Shown piece after piece: positions 8,246 to 16,862 of a DNA stretch of 64,000 nucleotides. Position 1 is the first letter of the stretch. Every line of letters begins with the position of its first letter. Under the pieces are notes generated by a model. That model was not told the origin of the DNA, did not search any database, and was given only the letters and a program-made list of their open reading frames with translations. The stretch is from contig NZ_BNBI01000006.1 in NCBI RefSeq assembly GCF_014655295.1, positions 62,001 to 126,000 on the forward strand, written 5' to 3'. The translations under genes were made by a program, and so were the position numbers. Source of the DNA: Streptomyces fumanus (GTDB taxonomy: Bacteria; Actinomycetota; Actinomycetes; Streptomycetales; Streptomycetaceae).

Positions 8246-9574
8246 TCACCGCCCCCGGTCCAGCGATATCACCGCCACGTCGTCCGCCAGCTCACCCCCG
8301 TTGAGCCGCCGCACCTCGTCGACCGTGGCCCGCAGCAGCGCCTCCCCGCGCAGCCCCTCGTCCCGCTTGGCCCGCACCAGCGCCAGCATGCCGTCCTCGC
8401 CCAGCCGCTCCCGCCCCGCGCCGACGTGCCCCTCGATCAGGCCGTCGGTGTAGAGCATCAGGCTCCACTCCGCGCCCAGCTCCACCTGCGTCCGGGGCCA
8501 GCGGGCCCCCGGCAGCACCCCGAGCGCCGGACCGTTGTTGTCGTACGGCAGCAGCCGCGGCGGCAGGCCGGGCGCGGCGACCAGCGGCGCCGGGTGACCG
8601 GCCAGGCAGAGACCGGCCCGGCGTCCGTCGGGCGCGATGTCGACCGTGCACAGGGTCGCGAAGATCTCCTCGTGCGCCCGCTCGTGCTCCAGTACCTCCT
8701 GGAGCGTGCCCAGCAGTTGGTCGCCGCACAGCCCCGCCAGGGTCAGCGCCCGCCAGGCGATCCGCAGCTCCACGCCGAGGGCCGCCTCGTCCGGGCCGTG
8801 CCCGCACACGTCGCCGATCATGGCGTGCACGGTGCCGTCGGGGGTGCGGACCACGTCGTAGAAGTCACCGCCGAGCAGCGCGCGGGAGCGGCCGGGGCGG
8901 TAGCGGGCGGCGAATCGCAGCGGGGAGCCCTCCAGCAGCGGCGTGGGCAGCAGCCCGCGCTCCAGGCGACGGTTCTCCTGCGCCCGCAGCCTGCCCTCGG
9001 CCAGCCGCCGCTCGGCGGAGTCGGAGCGCTTGCGCTCCACGGCGTAGCGGATGGCCCGGCTCAGCAGCCGGCCGTCCAGCTCGTCCCGGAAGAGGTAGTC
9101 CTGCGCGCCGACCGCCACGGCCTCCGCGCCGCGCTCGGCGTCGGTGGACGCGGTGAGCGCCAGCACCGCGTGCCGGGGCGCCAGGTCCAGTACCCGCTTG
9201 AGGACGGCCAGTTCGTCGTCGTCCTCGTCGCCCGCCCGGCCGGGCGCGGACAGCGCGAGGTCGAGCAGGATGCAGTGGACGTCGTCGGTGAGCAGCCGCT
9301 CGGCCTCGGTGAGGTTGCGGGCGGTACGGACCCGGATCGGCCGGCCGGCCTGGTCGAGCAGGTCGGGCACGATCACCGAGCCGCCCGGGTCGTCCTCGAT
9401 GAGCAGCACGGTCAGGTTGGTGTGCTCCGCCGCGGTGTTCTCCCCGCCGTGCGGTGCGGCGGCGTCCGGCCGCGGGGTGTCCTTCCGTGGGGCCTGTCCG
9501 GCGGCGGACGCGGCCTGCGCCTGACCACTCTCCGCGGCCGGGATCGCTCTCTGCCGCGGTACGGGTACGGGCAT
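8246..9574 (-). CDS. PP2C-type (SpoIIE/RsbU) phosphatase with receiver-like N-terminal domain
   Basis: 442 residues. After a disordered 50-residue start there is a response-regulator receiver domain (about 52-170: LTVLLIEDDPGG, CILLDLALSAPG with the phosphoacceptor Asp, VLALTAS), then a coiled linker (RRLAEGRLRAQENRRLERGL) and a SpoIIE-like PP2C domain with metal-binding motifs GGDFYDVV, GDVCGHGPDEA, LYTDGLIEG and LADDVAVI. Such proteins dephosphorylate anti-sigma-factor antagonists, controlled by phosphorylation of the receiver. No partner kinase or anti-sigma gene is adjacent. The ATG at 9574 has GAAGGA upstream. Confidence 0.85.
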   Translation of the reverse strand: MPVPVPRQRAIPAAESGQAQAASAAGQAPRKDTPRPDAAAPHGGENTAAEHTNLTVLLIEDDPGGSVIVPDLLDQAGRPIRVRTARNLTEAERLLTDDVHCILLDLALSAPGRAGDEDDDELAVLKRVLDLAPRHAVLALTASTDAERGAEAVAVGAQDYLFRDELDGRLLSRAIRYAVERKRSDSAERRLAEGRLRAQENRRLERGLLPTPLLEGSPLRFAARYRPGRSRALLGGDFYDVVRTPDGTVHAMIGDVCGHGPDEAALGVELRIAWRALTLAGLCGDQLLGTLQEVLEHERAHEEIFATLCTVDIAPDGRRAGLCLAGHPAPLVAAPGLPPRLLPYDNNGPALGVLPGARWPRTQVELGAEWSLMLYTDGLIEGHVGAGRERLGEDGMLALVRAKRDEGLRGEALLRATVDEVRRLNGGELADDVAVISLDRGR

Positions 9575-9672
9575 GGTCCTGGTTCCTTCCCTCCCCCCGA
9601 GGGCACGGCGGGGCGAGGGACCTCGACCCACCGACGGGGACCATAGCGGGTGACGGGCGCGCGGGGGAATGA

Positions 9673-9690
9673 CGTACGGCACGCCGTACG
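9673..9690. promoter_or_regulatory. Inverted repeat upstream of PP2C gene
   Basis: CGTACGGC (9673-9680) and GCCGTACG (9683-9690) are perfect arms with a 2-bp centre, in the 299-bp gap between the PP2C and NlpC/P60 genes. It could be an operator or a small hairpin; nothing else is recognisable in this gap. Confidence 0.35.
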
Positions 9691-9873
9691 GCCGTCGGCC
9701 ACCGTCATATGCCGCGATCTCCGGGTGAGTTGGACAGCCCGGCGGCCCCCGGGGGATGACGAACGTCACGTCGGCGCGATGGCCGCCGTGGGGTGGGTCA
9801 CGTGGCGCTCGTCACCCGCGCCTGCGTTCCCGCGCCCCCGCTCCCGCGCCCGCGTCTCCGCTCGGGCGTCCGG

Positions 9874-10971
9874 TCACGCGTCCGGGCGGACCACCCCGAG
9901 GATCGGCATGGTGCCGGCCCCGGCGAGCGTCACCGTGCGGCCGGGCCGGGGGGCGTGCACGATCCGGCCGTCGCCGACGTACATCCCGACGTGGCTGGCG
10001 TCCTCGAAGTAGATGATCAGGTCGCCGGGCCGCAGCTCCCCGGTGCCGATGTGCGGCAGTTGCCGCCACTGCTCCTGCGAGGTGCGCGGGATGCCCCGGC
10101 CGGCCGCCGCCCACGCCTGGGAGGTGAGCCCGGAGCAGTCGAAGGACTTCGGGCCCTCGGCGCCCCACACGTACGGCTTGCCGATCTGCGCGGTGGCGTA
10201 CGCCACGGCCTTCGCGCCCCGCTCGGTGGCCCGGCCGGCGGCCTTGTCCAGGACGCCGGTGTCCAGCCAGGCGCTCTGCGCCTCCTCGGCGGCCTGCCGC
10301 TCCAGCGCGGCGAGGCGCTCCTTCTCCTCCTTCTCCAGCGCCGACTCCAGCTTCTCGGCCGCCGCGATCCGCTGCTCGGTCCGCTTCCGCGCGGCGGCCT
10401 TCGCCTTGCGGTTGGCCTCCAGCCTCGTCCACTGGGCGGAGGCGTCGGCGGCGTAGGTCTTCAGGTCCTGCTGGGTGCGGGCCAGCCGGGCGAGCAGCCC
10501 CTTGGCGGCGCGCTGGCCCTGGAGCACCCGGCCGGTGCCGTCGAGGAACTGTCCGGGGTTCTCGCTGAGCATGAGCCGGGCCTCGTCGGGCAGCCCGCCG
10601 GCGCGGTACTGGGCGCGGGCGGCGGCCCCGGCCCGCTGCCGCAGCTCGGCCAGCTCCCGCTGCCCGTCCGCGATCTTCTCGGTCAGCGCGGACAGCTCGG
10701 CGGACTGCTTCTCCGCCTTCTCCTCGGCGGCGTTGTACTCGTCGGCGGCGACGGCGGCCTGGCGATAGAGCCGGTCGAGCCGGGCGCGTACGGCTTCCAG
10801 CTCGCCGTCGGTGGCGGCCGGGGCGGTGGGGGCGGCGGACGGCGAGGGGCTGGCCGCCCGGGTGGGGGAGGGGCCCGGGTCCGCGAACGCCGTGCCCGGC
10901 ACCGCCAGCACCGTGACCGCGCAGACCACGCTCACACCGAGGGCCACGAGCCCTCGCTTGCCCGTCCGCAT
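9874..10971 (-). CDS. Secreted NlpC/P60 peptidoglycan endopeptidase
   Basis: 365 residues. It has a Sec signal peptide (residues 1-31, cleavage near TAFADPG), a Ser/Pro linker, a long coiled-coil (about 55-225, rich in Ala/Glu/Lys/Arg) and a C-terminal NlpC/P60 domain. The catalytic Cys is in SFDCSGLTSQAW, the His in DASHVGMYVGD, and a third polar residue lies in RIVHAPRPG. It resembles RipA/SwlA-type D,L-endopeptidases that cut peptide cross-bridges during growth and sporulation. A GAGGT ribosome site is close to ATG 10971. An imperfect TTAC-N5-GTAA palindrome lies about 25 bp upstream. I see no c-di-AMP riboswitch motif. Confidence 0.9.
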   Translation of the reverse strand: MRTGKRGLVALGVSVVCAVTVLAVPGTAFADPGPSPTRAASPSPSAAPTAPAATDGELEAVRARLDRLYRQAAVAADEYNAAEEKAEKQSAELSALTEKIADGQRELAELRQRAGAAARAQYRAGGLPDEARLMLSENPGQFLDGTGRVLQGQRAAKGLLARLARTQQDLKTYAADASAQWTRLEANRKAKAAARKRTEQRIAAAEKLESALEKEEKERLAALERQAAEEAQSAWLDTGVLDKAAGRATERGAKAVAYATAQIGKPYVWGAEGPKSFDCSGLTSQAWAAAGRGIPRTSQEQWRQLPHIGTGELRPGDLIIYFEDASHVGMYVGDGRIVHAPRPGRTVTLAGAGTMPILGVVRPDA

Positions 10972-11140
10972 ACCTCGCGCCCCCCACCTGATTTACCGTC
11001 AGTAACGTGTGGTCACCCGGGGGATCGTGCCACGGCGACGCGGAAAACGACAGAGGCGCACCGCCTCCGCTTGCGACCACCGGCGCGCCGGTCCCCCTCG
11101 GTGTGACGAACACCTCACCCGCATCGTTCCCGCGCCGCTT

Positions 11141-11215
11141 CAGCCCCGCGCCGCCTCAGCCCCGCGCCGCCTCAGCCCCGCGCCGCCTCAGCCCCGCGCC
11201 GCCTCAGCCCCGCGG
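11141..11215. repeat. 16-bp tandem repeat overlapping a stop codon
   Basis: Four exact copies of cagccccgcgccgcct (11141-11204) plus a partial fifth. On the minus strand each unit carries a TGA in the same relation, and the first one is the stop of the methyltransferase gene. Confidence 0.85.
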
Positions 11216-12016
11216 CGCCAACGCCTGCCACCCGACCGTCACTTCGCCCTGCCGCCAGCGGCCCGGCCCGTCCGTGACCGGCCAGTCCGCCGTGAGGTCC
11301 CGTACCGCGCGCAGCCAGCGCTGCCGGGCGCCGTAGGAGGCGTAGGGCGCGGCGGCGGCCCAGGCGCGGTCGAAGTCGCGCAGGAAGGCGTGCACCGGCT
11401 CCCCGGGGACATTGCGGTGGATCAGCGCCTTCGGCAGCCGTTCGGCCAGGTCGGAGGGGCGGTCCAGGGAGCCCAGCCGGGTCGCGAAGGTGACCGTGCG
11501 CGGCCCCTCGGGCCCGAGCGCCACCCACACGTGCCGGCGTCCGATCTCGTCGCAGGTGCCCTCCACCAGCAGCCCCCCGCGCGAGGTCCCGGCCGCCGGG
11601 GCGAGCCGCGCGCACAGCCGCTCCCAGACGGCGGCGACCTCGCCCTCGTCGTACTGGCGCAGCACATTGGCCGCGCGGACCAGCAGCGGGCGCTGGGGGA
11701 GCGGGATCTCGAAGCCGCCGCGCCGGAAGGCGAGGCCCTCGCGCGCGTACGGCTCGGCCGCCGCCACGCGCGCGGGGTCGATCTCGACGCCCACCACGCG
11801 CGTGCGGGGCGCCACCCGGCGCAGCCTGTGCAGCAGTTCGACGGCGGTCCAGGGCGCCGCCCCGTAGCCGAGGTCGACGGCGACCGGGTCGGCGGCGCGG
11901 CGCAGCTCGGCGCCGTGGGTGGCCGCGATCCAGCGGTCCATCCGGCGCAGCCGGTTGGGATGGGTCGTCCCGCGCGTGACCGACCCGACGGGGCGGGAGG
12001 CGGCGCGAGCTGTCAT
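11204..12016 (-). CDS. Class I SAM-dependent methyltransferase-like protein
   Basis: 270 residues. VAVDLGYGAAPWTAVEL is the glycine-rich SAM-binding motif I, and TRVVGVEIDPARVAAAE is the acidic end of strand 2. After these the sequence departs from typical methyltransferases, including a repeated EGTCDEIGRRHVWV-type segment conserved in Streptomyces homologues. The substrate is unknown. ATG 12016 was chosen because the conserved block starts just after it; no clear ribosome site is seen. It is divergent from mshA. Confidence 0.75.
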   Translation of the reverse strand: MTARAASRPVGSVTRGTTHPNRLRRMDRWIAATHGAELRRAADPVAVDLGYGAAPWTAVELLHRLRRVAPRTRVVGVEIDPARVAAAEPYAREGLAFRRGGFEIPLPQRPLLVRAANVLRQYDEGEVAAVWERLCARLAPAAGTSRGGLLVEGTCDEIGRRHVWVALGPEGPRTVTFATRLGSLDRPSDLAERLPKALIHRNVPGEPVHAFLRDFDRAWAAAAPYASYGARQRWLRAVRDLTADWPVTDGPGRWRQGEVTVGWQALAPRG

Positions 12017-12206
12017 ACGTACGAGGGTATGCGGTACCCGGAACCGGCCCGGACCGCACCGCAGGTCGAACGGTTGAGCGATAGCCGGTAATGATTCGGC
12101 AAAACCCCGGAAAGCGGAAATGGAGCGACCCCCTCCGGCGTTGCAGGCACTTGGAGGGCGGCGAGCGCCTTCCGCACGGCCTGCCCGCAGCGAGGAGGAA
12201 CGCCAC

Positions 12207-13544
12207 GTGAGCCAGTACGTCAGCAGGCTCGGGCGTCGCTCACCGGCCGCCGCCCCCCGGCTGCGGCTGCACCGCAGGCCCCGCCGCGTCGCCATGCTCT
12301 CCGTGCACACCTCGCCCCTGCACCAGCCCGGCACCGGCGACGCCGGCGGCATGAACGTCTACATCGTGGAGCTGGCCCAGCGGCTGGCCGCGATCAACAT
12401 CGAGGTCGAGATCTTCACCCGGGCGACCACCGCCGCCCTGCCGCCCACCGTCGAACTGGCCCCCGGCGTGCTCGTCCGGCACGTCGACGCCGGCCCCTAC
12501 GAGGGCCTCGCCAAGGAGGACCTCCCCGCCCAGCTCTGCGCCTTCACCCACGGCGTGATGCAGGCGTGGGCCGGCCACCGCCCCGGCCACTACGACCTCG
12601 TCCACTCGCACTATTGGCTCTCCGGCCACGTCGGCTGGCTCGCCGCCCAGCGCTGGGGCGCCCCCCTGGTGCACGCCATGCACACCATGGCCAAGGTCAA
12701 GAACGCCAACCTGGCCGAGGGCGACACCCCTGAGCCCGCCGCCCGCGTCATCGGCGAGACCCAGGTCGTGGCCGCCGCCGACCGGCTGATCGCCAACACC
12801 GCCGAGGAGGCCGAGGAACTCGTCCGGCACTACGCCGCCGACCCCGCCAAGGTCGCCGTGGTCCACCCCGGCGTCAACCTCGACCGGTTCCGCCCCGCCG
12901 ACGGCCGCGCCGCCGCCCGCGCCCGCCTGGGCCTGCCCCAGGACGCCCTGATCCCCCTTTTCGCGGGCCGCATACAGCCCCTGAAGGCCCCCGACATCCT
13001 GCTCCGCGCGGTCGCCGTCCTGCTCGACGAGCGCCCCGAGCTGCGCTCCCGGATCGTCGTCCCCGTCGTCGGCGGCCCCAGCGGCAGCGGCCTCGCCAAA
13101 CCGGAGGGGCTGCAGAAGCTCGCCGCGCGGCTCGGCATCGCCGATGTCGTACGGTTCCGCCCGCCCGTCGGGCAGGAGCAGCTCGCCGACTGGTTCCGGG
13201 CCGCGTCGGTGCTGGTGATGCCGTCCTACAGCGAGTCCTTCGGGCTGGTCGCCATCGAGGCGCAGGCCACCGGCACCCCGGTGCTCGCCGCCGCGGTCGG
13301 CGGCCTGCCCGTCGCGGTCCGCGACGGCGACACCGGCTTCCTGGTGGACGGCCACGAACCCGCCGCCTACGCGCGCGTGCTGCGCGACTTCGCCGACCAC
13401 GCCGAGCTGACCGACCGCATGGGTGCCGCCGCCGCCCGGCACGCCCGCCGGTTCGGCTGGGACACGGCCGCCGCCGCCACCGCCGACGTCTACACCGCCG
13501 CCGCGCAGGCCCACCGCCGTCGCGTACGCTCGCCCCATGGCTGA
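12207..13544 (+). CDS. mshA: D-inositol-3-phosphate glycosyltransferase MshA
   Basis: 445 residues, family GT4. It catalyses the first step of mycothiol synthesis, transferring GlcNAc from UDP-GlcNAc to 1L-myo-inositol-1-phosphate. Family signatures seen are [76 protein letters not shown] and the nucleotide-sugar-binding [20 protein letters not shown]. The start is GTG 12207 with AGGAGGAA 6 nt upstream; a longer in-frame ORF upstream lacks conserved sequence. Its 3' end overlaps the YbjN gene by 8 bp, implying a two-gene operon. Confidence 0.97.
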   Translation: MSQYVSRLGRRSPAAAPRLRLHRRPRRVAMLSVHTSPLHQPGTGDAGGMNVYIVELAQRLAAINIEVEIFTRATTAALPPTVELAPGVLVRHVDAGPYEGLAKEDLPAQLCAFTHGVMQAWAGHRPGHYDLVHSHYWLSGHVGWLAAQRWGAPLVHAMHTMAKVKNANLAEGDTPEPAARVIGETQVVAAADRLIANTAEEAEELVRHYAADPAKVAVVHPGVNLDRFRPADGRAAARARLGLPQDALIPLFAGRIQPLKAPDILLRAVAVLLDERPELRSRIVVPVVGGPSGSGLAKPEGLQKLAARLGIADVVRFRPPVGQEQLADWFRAASVLVMPSYSESFGLVAIEAQATGTPVLAAAVGGLPVAVRDGDTGFLVDGHEPAAYARVLRDFADHAELTDRMGAAAARHARRFGWDTAAAATADVYTAAAQAHRRRVRSPHG

Positions 13545-14043
13545 GGCACAGGTTCTGGAACAAGCCCTGCGGGACGCCGAGGTGGAGTGGGAGAGCCCCG
13601 AACCCGGCTCGTACGTGGTGACGCTCCCCGGCACCCGCAAGCTCTCCACCACCGTCTCCCTGCTGCTCGGCCGCCACTCCCTGTCCCTGAACGCCTTCGT
13701 GATCCGCCACCCCGACGAGAACGAGGCGGGCGTCCACCGCTGGCTCCTGGAGCGCAACCTCAAGCTGTACGGCGTCGGTTACGCGGTCGACCACCTGGGC
13801 GACGTCTACGTCACCGCCAAGCTCCCCCTGGCGGCCGTCACTCCCGAGGAGATCGACCGCCTGCTCGGCCAGGTCCTGGAGGCCGCGGACGGCGCCTTCA
13901 ACACCCTGCTGGAGCTGGGCTTCGCCACCTCGATCCGCAAGGAGTACGAGTGGCGCGTCTCGCGCGGGGAGTCCACCCGCAACCTGGAGGCGTTCATGCC
14001 GCTCATCCAGCGGCCCTCCGACACCGCCACCACCACCGACTGA
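13537..14043 (+). CDS. YbjN domain-containing protein
   Basis: 168 residues of YbjN/type III chaperone-like fold: [36 protein letters not shown] and [13 protein letters not shown] are recognisable. Such proteins are usually cytoplasmic chaperone- or regulator-like; the exact role is unknown. It overlaps the mshA stop by 8 bp and is probably translationally coupled to it, a linkage I recall as conserved in Streptomyces. Confidence 0.85.
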   Translation: MAEAQVLEQALRDAEVEWESPEPGSYVVTLPGTRKLSTTVSLLLGRHSLSLNAFVIRHPDENEAGVHRWLLERNLKLYGVGYAVDHLGDVYVTAKLPLAAVTPEEIDRLLGQVLEAADGAFNTLLELGFATSIRKEYEWRVSRGESTRNLEAFMPLIQRPSDTATTTD

Positions 14044-14103
14044 CCGGCCGATCTGCTGTTAATCTGCGGCGGTTTCATCACTCCTACCAGTGAGAGGCCG
14101 TGC

Positions 14104-14907
14104 ATGAGCACAGGCAGAACCGGCTTCGTGGCCGCGCTCACGGGCGCGCTCGCCCTCGCGGCGTTCACCGCGCCGGCCGCGCACGCCGCCGACACCGGCA
14201 TCAAGGTGTCGAACGTGGTCCTGAACAAGGGCAAGCCGATCGTGGTCGGCACCACCGCCGAAGTGGAGCCCACGATCAGCTTCCACGCCACCTGGCCGTC
14301 GGGGTACTCCATGCCGAGGGTGGACTTCGACCCGTTCCTGTACCACGGCACCACCGCCGCCAAGGGCGCCGAGTCCGGCGGCATCTACGCGGGCGGCTAC
14401 ACCTGCTACGAGGACGGCTCCCGCGCGGCCGACTGCGAGGGCACCCTCTACATCGACCCGCCCTACCGGCTGGACTCGAACAACGACGCCACCACCTGGA
14501 AGCTCGCCTTCCACGCCATGCTGTGGACCAAGGACGGCAAGCTGAAGGCCGACGAGTACCTCACCGGCCTCGGCAGCGTCCCGGTCAAGCGCGCCGCCAA
14601 GCTCACCGTCAACGCCTCCCCGGAGCCGGTCACCAAGGGCAAGACCCTCACCGTCACCGGCAAGGCCACCCGCGCCGACTGGGTCAGGCACAAGTACACC
14701 GGGTACGCCGACAAGCTCGCCAAGCTCCAGTTCCGCAAGGCCGGCACCAGCGCGTACACGACCGTCAAGACCGTCCGCGCGAACTCCGCCGGTGACCTGA
14801 AGACCACCGTCAAGGCGGCCACCGACGGCTACTGGCGCTGGACCTTCGGCGAGTCGTCCACCACGGGCGGCGCGACGGCCGCCGGGGACTACGTCGACGT
14901 CCGGTAG
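14104..14907 (+). CDS. Secreted protein of unknown function
   Basis: 267 residues with a clear Sec signal peptide (residues 1-29, AFTAPAAHAADTG cleavage). The mature part looks all-beta with two immunoglobulin-like halves: a first half ending about residue 150 and a second with the repeated pattern LTVNASPEPVTKGKTLTVTG. Two cysteines (YTCYEDG, ADCEGT) could form a disulfide. It resembles secreted Streptomyces proteins annotated as DUF5707 or calcium-binding, but I cannot assign a function. Its stop lies inside the end of the convergent AraC gene (19-bp overlap). Confidence 0.75.
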   Translation: MSTGRTGFVAALTGALALAAFTAPAAHAADTGIKVSNVVLNKGKPIVVGTTAEVEPTISFHATWPSGYSMPRVDFDPFLYHGTTAAKGAESGGIYAGGYTCYEDGSRAADCEGTLYIDPPYRLDSNNDATTWKLAFHAMLWTKDGKLKADEYLTGLGSVPVKRAAKLTVNASPEPVTKGKTLTVTGKATRADWVRHKYTGYADKLAKLQFRKAGTSAYTTVKTVRANSAGDLKTTVKAATDGYWRWTFGESSTTGGATAAGDYVDVR

Positions 14908-15695
14908 CGGCCCGGGGTCACCCCGACCAGCCGTTTGAAGTGCCGGGTCAGATGGGCCTGGTCGTAGAAGCCGGTGGCGGTCGCCACGTCGGCCGGGGCG
15001 CGCCCGGCGAGCAGCAGTTGCCGGGCCCGTTCCACCCGGCGGGACATCAGGTACTGGTGCGGGGCGATGCCGTACGCGCTGCTGAACGCGCGTACCAGAT
15101 GCGCCGGGTGGGCCGGCAGCAGGCCGGTGGCCTCCGCCAGGGTGAGGCCCTGGACGACGCGCTCGTCGAGCAGTTCGCGCAGTTGCCGGGCGAGTACGGG
15201 GTCCCGGCGGGCCGGGCGCGCCGCGCGGGGGCGCAGATGGGCGCGCAGCCGCTCGCCGACGAACGCCAGCCGGCTCGCCGCCTCCAGCTCGTCGCCGGGC
15301 CGGGCCAGCGCGGTGTGCAACTGGGCGACCCGCCGCCGCAGCACCGGGTCGCGCAGGTCGGGCCCGTCCACGGCGGGCCCGATCAGATCCTCGCCCAACT
15401 GCGAGAAGTCCAGGTACAGCACCCGCTTGCGGAAGCCGTCCGGGGTGGCGGGCGAGCCGTTGTGCGCCACGTGCGGCGGCAGCAGCGACACCGTGTCGTG
15501 CGGGGTGCCGTGCTCGTGCCGGGCCAGGTCGTACCGTACGGCCCCGGCGTCCACGATCAGCAGCGTCCACGCCTCGTGCACGTGCATCGGGTAGGCGTAC
15601 TCGGTGAACCGGGCGTGGAACACCTCCAGGACGCCCGGTATCGGGGGACGCCAGGCGGTGACGTTCCGCCGGACGCCGTCGCGCTGAGAGGCCAT
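14889..15695 (-). CDS. AraC family regulator
   Basis: 268 residues. The N-terminal AraC-type cupin ligand domain spans about 15-120 (HVHEAWTLLIVDAGAVRYDL, SLLPPHVAHNG). The C-terminal pair of helix-turn-helix motifs covers about 165-265 (FSSAYGIAPHQYLMSRRVER, GFYDQAHLTRHFKRLVGVTP). It is divergent from the DUF2000 gene, whose start is 50 bp away, so that gene is the likeliest target. ATG 15695 is preferred over an upstream in-frame ATG at 15710. Confidence 0.85.
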   Translation of the reverse strand: MASQRDGVRRNVTAWRPPIPGVLEVFHARFTEYAYPMHVHEAWTLLIVDAGAVRYDLARHEHGTPHDTVSLLPPHVAHNGSPATPDGFRKRVLYLDFSQLGEDLIGPAVDGPDLRDPVLRRRVAQLHTALARPGDELEAASRLAFVGERLRAHLRPRAARPARRDPVLARQLRELLDERVVQGLTLAEATGLLPAHPAHLVRAFSSAYGIAPHQYLMSRRVERARQLLLAGRAPADVATATGFYDQAHLTRHFKRLVGVTPGRYRTST

Positions 15696-15745
15696 GCAAA
15701 GAACGTACAAGACCGGCCCCGGCGGCGACCGGCAGTCTGAGGGGC

Positions 15746-16186
15746 ATGAACGACCTGACGAACGGGGCCGAGCCGGTCCGCTTCGACACCAAGATCGCCG
15801 TCCTGCTGCGCGAGGACCTGGAGCCCTGGCAGCGCCTGAACGTCACCGCCTTCCTGGTCAGCGGCCTGGGCAGCCAGGTCCCCGAGGTGATCGGGGAGCC
15901 GTACGAGGACGCCGACGGCGTCGGCTACCTGCCGATGTTCCGCCAGCCGGTGCTGGTCTTCCAGGGCACCAAGGAAACCCTGACCGCCGCCCACGCGCGC
16001 GTGCTGTCCCGCTCCCTGCCCCGGGCCCTGTTCACCTCCGACCTCTTCACCACGGGCAACGACCGCGACAACCGCGCGGCGGTACGCGCCGTGCCGACCG
16101 CGGAACTGGACCTGGTGGGCCTGTCGGTCTACGGCCCGAAGAACGCGGTCGACAAGGTCCTCAAGGGCGCACGGATGCACCCTTAG
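15746..16186 (+). CDS. DUF2000 family protein
   Basis: 146 residues with the conserved DUF2000 features: DTKIAVLLREDLEPWQRLNV at the start, a peptidyl-tRNA-hydrolase-like core (LPMFRQPVLVFQG), and ALFTSDLFTTGNDRDNRAAV. It has no membrane segment. It lies divergent from the AraC regulator and is probably controlled by it. A degenerate copy of its last about 46 bp occurs at 16815-16860. Confidence 0.85.
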   Translation: MNDLTNGAEPVRFDTKIAVLLREDLEPWQRLNVTAFLVSGLGSQVPEVIGEPYEDADGVGYLPMFRQPVLVFQGTKETLTAAHARVLSRSLPRALFTSDLFTTGNDRDNRAAVRAVPTAELDLVGLSVYGPKNAVDKVLKGARMHP

Positions 16187-16290
16187 GCACTCTCAGGCGG
16201 CGCTGACCTGAGGTTTTGTGTGCGTACCGTCGGGCCGTGCCGTGAGCGGTCCCCGACGGGCGTCCCGGGCGCGCGCTGCCGGCGGTGCGC

Positions 16291-16602
16291 TCAGGCGAGC
16301 GAGCGCCCGGCGACCCGGCCGACGTGTTCGGCGAACGTCTTGTCGGCGTGCGGCGTAAGGGTCCGCAGAGCGACCATGCCGGTGAGGATGACGTCACAGA
16401 TCTCGGCCCGCACGTCGTCCCATGTGTGGCTGTTGCCCTTGCGGGGGTTGGCCCCGTAGACGCCGTGTACGGCCTCGGCGACCTCACCGGCTTCTTCCAC
16501 GATCTTCAGGACGCGTAGCAGCGGGGCGGTGCCGGCGGGCGCGGCGCTCTTGTCGTCGAGCCACGCGACGAGCCGGGCGACGGTGTCCCAGGTGTCCTGC
16601 AT
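16291..16602 (-). CDS. MazG-like NTP pyrophosphohydrolase
   Basis: 103 residues. It has the all-helical MazG/dUTPase-type fold with the metal-binding EEAGEVAEAV motif (about 36-45) and the second acidic motif RAEICDVILTG. It probably hydrolyses non-canonical or excess (d)NTPs. ATG 16602 gives a standard-length single-domain protein. The gene lies inside a direct-repeat-flanked segment between DUF2000 and the MFS transporter, suggesting local insertion. Confidence 0.85.
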   Translation of the reverse strand: MQDTWDTVARLVAWLDDKSAAPAGTAPLLRVLKIVEEAGEVAEAVHGVYGANPRKGNSHTWDDVRAEICDVILTGMVALRTLTPHADKTFAEHVGRVAGRSLA

Positions 16603-16814
16603 GGATGGTGCTCCGTGTTCTCTCGGGGCTCTCTCGGGGCCGGGTGAGCACGAGGCGCGAGGGCGCGGTACGGGGCCTGTGCGGCTGCCGACGCTACCGG
16701 GGGCGGTGGCGAGCGCGTCGGCGATTCGGCGCGCTCCGTCCGCAAGGGTGGCGTCGAGGTGTCCTCGGCCCACGGCAGGACGACCGAAGCCGACGCCACC
16801 CTCACGCCGATGCC

Positions 16815-16862
16815 GCGGTGGACCAGATCCCCAAGGTCGCCCTGACCCACCCCTGGGCACCC
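16815..16862 (+). pseudogene. Remnant of a DUF2000 gene 3' end
   Basis: The stretch reading AVDQIPKVALTHP matches AVDKVLKGARMHP, the C terminus of the intact DUF2000 protein at 16186; 35 of 46 bases agree. No start or upstream domain is left. The remaining bases 16603-16814 hold no gene I can support. Confidence 0.5.

Noticed and set aside
10972..11203. c-di-AMP (ydaO) riboswitch upstream of the NlpC/P60 gene
   Set aside because: Such genes often carry one in Streptomyces, but I could not find the conserved core motifs; only a TTAC-N5-GTAA palindrome is visible.
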